From NCBI GenBank assembly GCA_017471365.1, contig JAFUUC010000027.1, positions 1 to 38,573 on the forward strand: a DNA stretch of 38,573 nucleotides, written 5' to 3'. The translations under genes were made by a program, and so were the position numbers. The stretch comes from a bacterium (lineage in GTDB: Bacteria > Cyanobacteriota > Vampirovibrionia > Gastranaerophilales > Gastranaerophilaceae). Shown here piece by piece: positions 32,557 to 38,573 of the stretch. Under the pieces are notes generated by a model. The model searched no databases, was not told the origin of the DNA, and saw only the letters and a list, made by a program, of their open reading frames with translations. How positions within the stretch are numbered: the stretch's first letter is position 1; the number at the start of each line of letters is the position of its first letter.

Positions 32557-33381
32557 GTGACAACTCCTATAGGACAAAATAAAATATCTTTTCATGGTCG
32601 TTGCATTCAAATAAAAGATGCACAGTGGGTCTGTCATGCTCTAAATTCTACGTTACCTCACTCCTCTACAACAAGAATGATACCCGCATTTAAAAAAATT
32701 ATATATAAAAATCCTGATCTTGTGCCAACTCAAAAAAAAATATTTAATATGATGAATATTTTAGATGCACTTGAATTTATGAAAGATAATTTTCTCCTAA
32801 ATTTACCCAATGCAATGAGATTTCCCCAACATCAAAAACATTACCAACATATTATAAATGCTATAAAAACAATTTTGTTCCTATCTAATAGCAGGCTTAG
32901 ATCAGAATTCTTCGCTGGTGGAAGAAACATCCGAAGTATTCTTGATACTGTCTCTAAATATAAAGTCGGTAATTGCTATGAAGACGCTAGACTCTCCGAG
33001 TTAGTTTTGCTTATGAATGGAGTTAAAAATGCTTGTACTGCTGAATTACAAATACGTTTTCAGAAAGATGCTATTTCTCATAATGTTTGTGTTTTTAATC
33101 GCGATGGAAGCCCTTTTAATGGTGTAATAAATAAGCACACAATTATTATTGATAACTGGGCTGGTAAAATAGATTTTGCTGATAACATGATTAAATTTTA
33201 CAGAAATCAATGTAAGGAATTTTTTGATATTCCCGATGATAAAGTTCTTGATATTTGGCCGATTGAAAAATTTGAATTGAAAAGTGATATAATTGATATG
33301 CTGAAAGAAAAATTTCCTCAATTGATATTTAAAAGTAAGAGTCGACAATTTATGCCCTTACTTCATAAAAATAAGCCTTGA
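32557..33381 (+). CDS. Putative papain-like cysteine protease
   Basis: The frame runs 274 codons from a GTG at 32557, but there is no ribosome site there, so the start could be further in (for example Met41). I recognise no family by full length. Three spaced blocks resemble papain-like or transglutaminase-like enzymes: VGNCYEDARLSELVLLMNG with Cys140, SHNVCVFNRDG with His175, and HTIIIDNWAGKIDFA with Asp199 followed by Trp201. The order Cys, His, Asp with GNC.E.A and D.W is typical of such folds, which include bacterial effectors. The N-terminal 130 residues look helical and have no known motif. There is no signal peptide. It ends with TGA. It stands alone next to the tRNA-Asp/Fic region, divergent from it. 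Confidence 0.6.
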   Translation: MTTPIGQNKISFHGRCIQIKDAQWVCHALNSTLPHSSTTRMIPAFKKIIYKNPDLVPTQKKIFNMMNILDALEFMKDNFLLNLPNAMRFPQHQKHYQHIINAIKTILFLSNSRLRSEFFAGGRNIRSILDTVSKYKVGNCYEDARLSELVLLMNGVKNACTAELQIRFQKDAISHNVCVFNRDGSPFNGVINKHTIIIDNWAGKIDFADNMIKFYRNQCKEFFDIPDDKVLDIWPIEKFELKSDIIDMLKEKFPQLIFKSKSRQFMPLLHKNKP

Positions 33382-33397
33382 TTATACAAATCAAGGC
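33375..33397. terminator. Hairpin after the putative protease gene
   Basis: GCCTTGATT and AATCAAGGC pair around a 5-base loop. The stop TGA lies in the left arm. A short T-rich stretch follows, so it could serve as terminator for both convergent genes. Confidence 0.6.
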
Positions 33398-33440
33398 ATT
33401 TCAATAAAATGAATTGTAAAATTCCTTCAAGAACTTTTAA

Positions 33441-35168
33441 TCAATCTTTATATAAAGGTGCAAGTTTTTTTGACTGTTGAGGTATTACACCTTCTTCAAT
33501 TGATTGATAAATTCGATAATCAATTTCGCTAAAACAATTGTCTATACTTTCAATTTCCTTTAATTTATTATCGTCAATATTACCGTTTTCAATCATATTC
33601 GCAATGAAATCGAACCTATCAACGTGTTCTCTAAATCTATCCGTAGCATAATCCTTTGCTTGCCATGTAGTAATTAAGAACGGCCAATCTGAACTTTGTA
33701 GAAGTAAATTCTCTCTAGCCAATTGATTTAACGCTCTATGTAGCAACTTATTTTCAGGAATAGTCGGATACTTATCCGCTATCGCAGTAATTCTTTTTTC
33801 ACAAGAGTGTATAATTGGCCACATCCATTCTGTCAAATGATTATTCCAAACATAGAAATGACCACCTTGTCCCCAGGAAGATTCAGGTATTTGAATAGCT
33901 TCCACAGGAGGGTGAGCATGAAGATACTCTCCTGCTGTCATTCTCTCTATTTGCGGTAAGAATTTACTTAGTTTTCTAATAACTTGTTTAATAAATTCGA
34001 TTCCTTCAAACCACCAGTGACCGTATAATTCCGTGTCAAACGAAACCATAATAAGACCCTCTTTACCATTGTGAGAATTTTTGTAATCATTCAAAAGATT
34101 AAATAATAAAGAAGTATAATGGTCTGAATTTGAATTAACTTGATTTAAAGCTAATACCGGATCATAAAGCATTTTATCGCCTAAATCAGTATTAGAAGAT
34201 GTTATTCTCCAATAATTCATGCCGGATTTGTCATCTTTTTTATGAAATTCTCTATAGCAGCCATCTCCCGGATAACCATCGGCAGCTGACCAAACTTGAA
34301 ATCCGGCTCTGTCGTTTCTTCCCATAACTGCAACTTGAGCATCAGGAAGCCAGTATGCAGAATATGTATCATATCCGGTTGGTTCACGTTTAGGTAAAGG
34401 AATATACTCTATATTCCCATAAATACCAACTACTCGGCGGCAACCTATTGAATTTCCACCCTCTATTACGTGAGATTCTGTAAAGAAATATTCTATATCA
34501 TTATTTTCCAAAGTAACCTCGATTGCCGGTCGCCAATGTTTTTGTCCGTCTTTACCAACGTATTCATAACCTTGACGATATGCACATTCAGGAAGCCATG
34601 CTCCTTTTGCTTTTTTCCCGAACAGTCTTTTTGTTGTATCCGAACCAACTTTGAATTGTGCATTCAAGTTATTATCCGTCGCAAGTAGCGGAGAAAATCC
34701 GTGTGTTGCTCCGGAAGTTGTAATTTCAATACAACCAAGATCTTGTAATTTTTTAAATTGTGCAATAAGATCCATACCGTATTTATTTACAAATGAATCT
34801 TTAATATTTGAATACCAATCAAAATAGTACTTCGCAAGATATTTCAGATGTTGAGAATACGGAACTTTCTCATCAGGATATCTTTCAAGATCTTCCGAAA
34901 CACTTTTTATTTTTTCATCAAGATATTCTACAAAGCCCCGTTGCAAATGTTCATCGTTTAACTGTTCAGCTAAAATCGGAGTAATGCCGACGGTTAATTT
35001 TGCTTTGATACCTTCCTCATAATAAAGTTCTGAAATCGCATTTACCAAAGGAACATATGTTTCTGCCATACATTCATAAAGATTCTCTTCACCAAACGGC
35101 CACATTCCGGCTTTTCTGTAAAATGGAAGGTGACTGTGTAACATAAATACGAACTGTCCTAGTGCCAT
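33441..35168 (-). CDS. GH57 1,4-alpha-glucan branching enzyme
   Basis: A 575-residue glycoside hydrolase family 57 enzyme that introduces alpha-1,6 branches into glycogen or a related glucan. The ATG at 35168 follows GGAGG by six bases. FVFMLHSHLPFYRKAGMWPF is the family's N-terminal block. GAWLPECAYR carries the nucleophile Glu194, and SFDTELYGHWW the acid/base Asp379; both fit characterised GH57 branching enzymes. Late blocks include SSWGQGGHFYVWNN and LLLQSSDWPFLITT. Length matches the family. It is probably cytosolic. Glycogen synthase and phosphorylase are not in the window. It lies 145 bases downstream of recG, on the same strand. Confidence 0.95.
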   Translation of the reverse strand: MALGQFVFMLHSHLPFYRKAGMWPFGEENLYECMAETYVPLVNAISELYYEEGIKAKLTVGITPILAEQLNDEHLQRGFVEYLDEKIKSVSEDLERYPDEKVPYSQHLKYLAKYYFDWYSNIKDSFVNKYGMDLIAQFKKLQDLGCIEITTSGATHGFSPLLATDNNLNAQFKVGSDTTKRLFGKKAKGAWLPECAYRQGYEYVGKDGQKHWRPAIEVTLENNDIEYFFTESHVIEGGNSIGCRRVVGIYGNIEYIPLPKREPTGYDTYSAYWLPDAQVAVMGRNDRAGFQVWSAADGYPGDGCYREFHKKDDKSGMNYWRITSSNTDLGDKMLYDPVLALNQVNSNSDHYTSLLFNLLNDYKNSHNGKEGLIMVSFDTELYGHWWFEGIEFIKQVIRKLSKFLPQIERMTAGEYLHAHPPVEAIQIPESSWGQGGHFYVWNNHLTEWMWPIIHSCEKRITAIADKYPTIPENKLLHRALNQLARENLLLQSSDWPFLITTWQAKDYATDRFREHVDRFDFIANMIENGNIDDNKLKEIESIDNCFSEIDYRIYQSIEEGVIPQQSKKLAPLYKD

Positions 35169-35312
35169 TGTTGCCTCCAATCTGCTGAACTATATTGTCA
35201 ATATAATTCAATTATGTACAATTTATATATACCACAAACGGGTAAAAATATTAATACTTTTTAACTAATTCCGCTGAATAATTTTACAAATAGTAATATT
35301 GCCGGTTTTAAT

Positions 35313-37706
35313 TTAAATATCTAAGCCTGTAAACATTTCGAGTGAAGTAACATTTTTCAGTATAGGGAAATCTTCTTCGTTATAGTTTTTTACAAAATCT
35401 ATAGCTTCGTTTCTTGCAAGTTCTAATATTTTTGCATCACGCACAATATCTGATATGATTAAATCCGGCAACCCACTTTGCCTTGTTCCCAGAAATTCAC
35501 CTGGTCCTCGAAGTTGTAAATCTTTTTCTGCGATTACAAATCCGTCATTAGTTTGAGTCATAATTGCAAGTCTTTCGCGGGTTTCAGGTTTTCTTGAAGA
35601 AGTTATTAAGATGCAGTAAGATTGCAAATCGCTTCGTCCAACACGTCCTCTTAGTTGGTGAAGCTGTGAGAGTCCAAATCTTTCGGCATTTTCTATAACC
35701 ATAACCGTTGCATTTGGAACATCTACACCTACTTCTACGACTGTAGTTGAAACTAAAATATTGTATTTCCCATTTTTAAAATCTTCCATAACCTTATCTT
35801 TTTCGTCGGGTTTTAATTTTCCGTGTAGAAGTCCGATTTTTAAATCTGGAAATATTTCTGTTTGAAGTTTTTCGGCTTCAATAGTTGCAGCTTTTGCAGA
35901 TAGAGCTTCGCTTTCATCAATGAGAGGATAAACAATGTATGCTTGCCTACCAGATTTAACTTCACGGCGTATTAAGTCCCAAACTTGTCTATGTGAACCG
36001 GTTAAATATGTTTCTATCGGTTTTCGACCTTTTGGAAGTTCATTTATAACTGTCAAATCAAGATCCCCGTGAACTGTTAATGCAAGAGTTCGAGGAATTG
36101 GAGTTGCTGTCATAGTAAGCATTTGCGGGTTTTGAGATTTCTTTTTTAAGACATTTCTTTGTTTAACTCCGAATCTATGTTGTTCATCAACGACAATGGC
36201 ACCAAGATTATTAAACTCTATATTTTCTTGAATAAGTGCATGAGTACCGACCGCAATATTGATTTGTCCGTTGCGTAGCGATGTTTCAAATTCATCTCGA
36301 ACTTTCTTCTTTTGACTGCCCATAAACAAACCAACACTCAATCCTAGAGGAGTTAGCCATTGGACAAGGTTGTTGTAATGTTGCTGAGCCAAAATTTCTG
36401 TTGGAGCCATAAATGCACCCTGAAAGCCATTTTCAACAGCAGCCAGCAACATAATTGTTGCTACAACTGTTTTACCGCTACCAACATCACCCTGTAAAAG
36501 TCTTTGCATAGGCTTTTGAGAGTGCATATCGTTTAAAATTTCGTTAATTGCCTGTTTTTGTCCGGATGTCAATTCAAAAGGCAGATTGTTTATAAATTGT
36601 TGAACGAGTCCATTTTTGTGTACTTCAAGTGCAAAGCAAGAGGTATTCTTTATAGTATTTTCTCTAAGGCGAATGAGTTTTAGTTGAATGAGAAACAGTT
36701 CTTCAAAAATTAGAGAAAATCTTGCATGTTCAAGTAAATCAATTGATTGCGGAAAATGTATCTGTTCAACTGCAAGTTTTTTTTCTAAAATTCCAAGCCT
36801 CTGTCTGATAAAATCAGGAAGAATGTTTTTTATTTCATCTTTGTATAGCTCTATTGCATTATATATTGCTCTACGGAGCGTTTTAATACTAAGCCCTTCA
36901 CAAATAGAATAAATCGGAACAATTCGAGCAAGATTAAGATTGGAATTTGAGTCTTGTAAAAATTCTCCTGTCATTATCGAATAAGTTGGTTTATCCAGTG
37001 TTAATTTACCTGTGTAGTTATCACGTTTCACTACTCCTGAAACCATAATTCCGGCGTTTTGAGGAAACTGTGATTTCATTCTTTCTAAAATATATCGATT
37101 ACCTTTTGCATTGAAAAAACATAATTCAAGCTTCCCGCTCCCATCCGCTACAACGAGTTTTGTTACCGAAAGTTTGTTCTTTGTATTAAATACTCCTATT
37201 GATTTTATATATCCAAAAACTGTAGTTGTTTGACCTTCTTTAAGGTTTTTTATAAGTGTTCGAGAAGAATAGTCGACGTGTTTTTTAGGGAAATACATCA
37301 TCAAATCCTGTGCAGTATAAATACCGATTTTATTAAGTTTGTAAGCGACTTTCGGACCTACCCCCTTTATATACATAACATCAACTTCGGATGGGTGTTT
37401 TTTACGTTGGATATTACGTTCTTTTTCTTCTTTTTGTTCTCTTGTTTGATTTTGAATTTCTAGTTTTACTGCACGAATAAAACGGTCTATAGATTTTCTA
37501 CGTTCTATGATTGAAACAAACGGATATACTTCAAACGCTTCAAGTAAAACTTTCCAAACAGAACTTTGAGGGAATTTTTTAATATTTTTTTTAATCTCAC
37601 CTCGAATAAAGTGTGAAAAAGTTCTTTCCCTTCCGTGAATATCAATGTATTGATACTTCACTTCCAGATCAATTGCTTGCTTAATTTTATCAAGATTTTC
37701 GATCAT
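35313..37706 (-). CDS. recG: ATP-dependent DNA helicase RecG
   Basis: A 797-residue helicase that remodels stalled forks and branched DNA. An N-terminal extension of about 100 residues (to NIQRKKHPSEV), common in cyanobacterial-type RecG, precedes the wedge domain. IKGVGPKVAYKLNKIGIYTA is the helix-hairpin-helix-like start. Further on are the Walker A motif RLLQGDVGSGKTVVATIM, VVDEQHRFGVKQR (motif II, DEQH), TMTATPIPRTLALTVHGDLD (motif III region) and LHQLRGRVGRSDLQSYCILI (motif VI). The C-terminus has LRGPGEFLGTRQSGLPDL. It follows the fourth pilin gene by 39 bases, with no terminator between, so read-through is possible. Confidence 0.96.
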   Translation of the reverse strand: MIENLDKIKQAIDLEVKYQYIDIHGRERTFSHFIRGEIKKNIKKFPQSSVWKVLLEAFEVYPFVSIIERRKSIDRFIRAVKLEIQNQTREQKEEKERNIQRKKHPSEVDVMYIKGVGPKVAYKLNKIGIYTAQDLMMYFPKKHVDYSSRTLIKNLKEGQTTTVFGYIKSIGVFNTKNKLSVTKLVVADGSGKLELCFFNAKGNRYILERMKSQFPQNAGIMVSGVVKRDNYTGKLTLDKPTYSIMTGEFLQDSNSNLNLARIVPIYSICEGLSIKTLRRAIYNAIELYKDEIKNILPDFIRQRLGILEKKLAVEQIHFPQSIDLLEHARFSLIFEELFLIQLKLIRLRENTIKNTSCFALEVHKNGLVQQFINNLPFELTSGQKQAINEILNDMHSQKPMQRLLQGDVGSGKTVVATIMLLAAVENGFQGAFMAPTEILAQQHYNNLVQWLTPLGLSVGLFMGSQKKKVRDEFETSLRNGQINIAVGTHALIQENIEFNNLGAIVVDEQHRFGVKQRNVLKKKSQNPQMLTMTATPIPRTLALTVHGDLDLTVINELPKGRKPIETYLTGSHRQVWDLIRREVKSGRQAYIVYPLIDESEALSAKAATIEAEKLQTEIFPDLKIGLLHGKLKPDEKDKVMEDFKNGKYNILVSTTVVEVGVDVPNATVMVIENAERFGLSQLHQLRGRVGRSDLQSYCILITSSRKPETRERLAIMTQTNDGFVIAEKDLQLRGPGEFLGTRQSGLPDLIISDIVRDAKILELARNEAIDFVKNYNEEDFPILKNVTSLEMFTGLDI

Positions 37707-37745
37707 ACCCCTGCCAAAATCTTAGCATGAATATTCAGGCATGAC

Positions 37746-38573
37746 TTAATTGCTTGCTACACAGATAAAATCTGTCATTGAAGGTTCTTCTCTACCTAAG
37801 ATTTGATCAAACCAACCAAATCTTGAATTTTTAACATCTATCCTTATATGCCAAGATGCATAAAATGATTTACCGCTTGTATCTTCCTCATTGCTCCAAA
37901 GACTTATAATAGTATTATCGGCAAGCCCAATTTTATCCGCAGCATTATTATCGTCTATTATTACATTTGCAATTGCTTCAAGCTGCTCCCTTGATGGTAA
38001 TTTGGCACCCAGTTCGTTGCAAGCTACCATTGCTCCTAACCAGTAATCATAACTGCTTGAACATTCATTAAGATTATAACCAGGTTTCCCATTGTAATCA
38101 CTACAATTTGCTGGCGTTGGATATTTAGCCTGGCTGATTATCTTCACTCCGCCTATCTCTATATAAGAATCTTCAAGTTTTGCTCCATTAAATGAAATAA
38201 GATCATTTCTTGTGTGTTCATCGCCACCATACAAGTTTGGTTTTCTGGAGCCGTTGAAGTCATATATACCGGCTACACAGGAGTGGATTTGTTTATTATC
38301 TGTTTTAATACTATCAGGATCTGAAATACATTTTTTATCATAAGATAATATTATCGGTGTTCCGTCTCCTAATACTATTGCAACAGGGTTCATAAAATCT
38401 TTCTCTCCACCGGTTGGAAGATTGAGTGAACTTGCTGAATTTATTTTAGATAATTCAATAGATTTTTGTTCACAGATTTGAATATAGTTTAATTCACTAT
38501 ACGGTAAGCATTCTGTAAATGCTTTTGTTGTTCCGTCACATACGGCTGTAATCTTCATGTATTTGCCTAATTC
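37746..38573 (-). CDS. Type IV pilin-like protein, partial (5' end outside window)
   Basis: The visible part is about 275 residues; the reading frame runs past the window edge, so the internal Met at 38558 (KYMKITAVCDG) is not the start. It matches the complete pilin at 276-1511 in its constant part: ITAVCDGTTKAFTECLPYSE, CISDPDSIKTDNKQIHSC, VAGIYDFNGSRKPN. The C-terminal domain has YWLGAMVACNELGAKLPSRE, LWSNEE and a final DFICVASN. Where the other two align the intervening region differs, for example GWFDQILGREEPSMT. The same lectin-like fold is inferred. The N-terminal prepilin motif lies outside the window. recG follows 39 bases later. Confidence 0.85.
   Translation of the reverse strand, partial: ELGKYMKITAVCDGTTKAFTECLPYSELNYIQICEQKSIELSKINSASSLNLPTGGEKDFMNPVAIVLGDGTPIILSYDKKCISDPDSIKTDNKQIHSCVAGIYDFNGSRKPNLYGGDEHTRNDLISFNGAKLEDSYIEIGGVKIISQAKYPTPANCSDYNGKPGYNLNECSSSYDYWLGAMVACNELGAKLPSREQLEAIANVIIDDNNAADKIGLADNTIISLWSNEEDTSGKSFYASWHIRIDVKNSRFGWFDQILGREEPSMTDFICVASN

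Noticed and set aside
1-38573. CRISPR array, insertion sequence, rRNA or integrase
   Set aside because: I looked for regularly spaced repeats, transposase or integrase motifs and conserved rRNA segments and saw none.

Overview
The window looks like chromosomal DNA from an AT-rich, Gram-negative-type bacterium, most likely a non-photosynthetic relative of Cyanobacteria (Vampirovibrionia/Melainabacteria, order Gastranaerophilales). This is an inference. It rests on the low GC content, the envelope genes (TolC/RND/adaptor pump, SecG, MinCDE), a RecG with a long N-terminal extension, a GH57 branching enzyme, and several large type IV pilin-like proteins with the FTLAEVLITLAIIG signature that I associate with that group. 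TGA is used as a stop (for example at 33379-33381), so the genetic code appears standard.

Layout. 1-1511 (minus): two tandem pilin-like genes, the second cut by the window edge, behind a perfect TTGACA-17-TATAAT promoter. A small HTH gene diverges from them. 1917-4824: an MnmD-like tRNA methyltransferase (minus), then homoserine kinase and a small hypothetical protein (plus). 4842-7444 (minus): glmS, a 57-residue gene overlapping its stop codon, and a small secreted protein. 7570-9618: a GH38 alpha-mannosidase. 10007-18913 (minus): one close-packed array reading xre regulator, ilvD, uppS, rdgB, RND adaptor, RND pump, tolC. 19051-20157 (plus): a third pilin-like gene with its own strong promoter and an unusual 3' end. 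20238-23942 (minus): a small hypothetical gene, then minE, minD, minC and a lytic transglycosylase. 24105-27954 (plus): NrtR-like Nudix protein, secG, an SDR oxidoreductase and fusA. 28023-31157: small hypotheticals, spmA/spmB and a secreted protein. 31258-33381: a restriction-endonuclease-like fragment, a Fic protein, tRNA-Asp and a putative papain-like cysteine protease. 33441-37706 (minus): GH57 branching enzyme and recG. 37746-38573: a fourth pilin-like gene, cut by the window edge.

How it fits together. Most of the window is housekeeping: cell-wall precursor supply (glmS, uppS), septum placement (minCDE), translation, amino-acid synthesis and glycogen metabolism. The distinctive layer is the dispersed family of pilin-like proteins. 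They share nearly identical N-terminal DNA but have divergent C-type-lectin-like C-termini. Two of them carry a nearly identical 46-nt in-frame insert that leaves a duplicated prepilin-peptidase motif. A third ends in a GC-richer segment where 27 of 33 codons end in C or T, a pattern expected of a diversity-generating retroelement target. No reverse transcriptase or template repeat is present here, so that reading is a hypothesis. No gene-free stretch exceeds 300 bases. No CRISPR array, insertion sequence or rRNA was seen.
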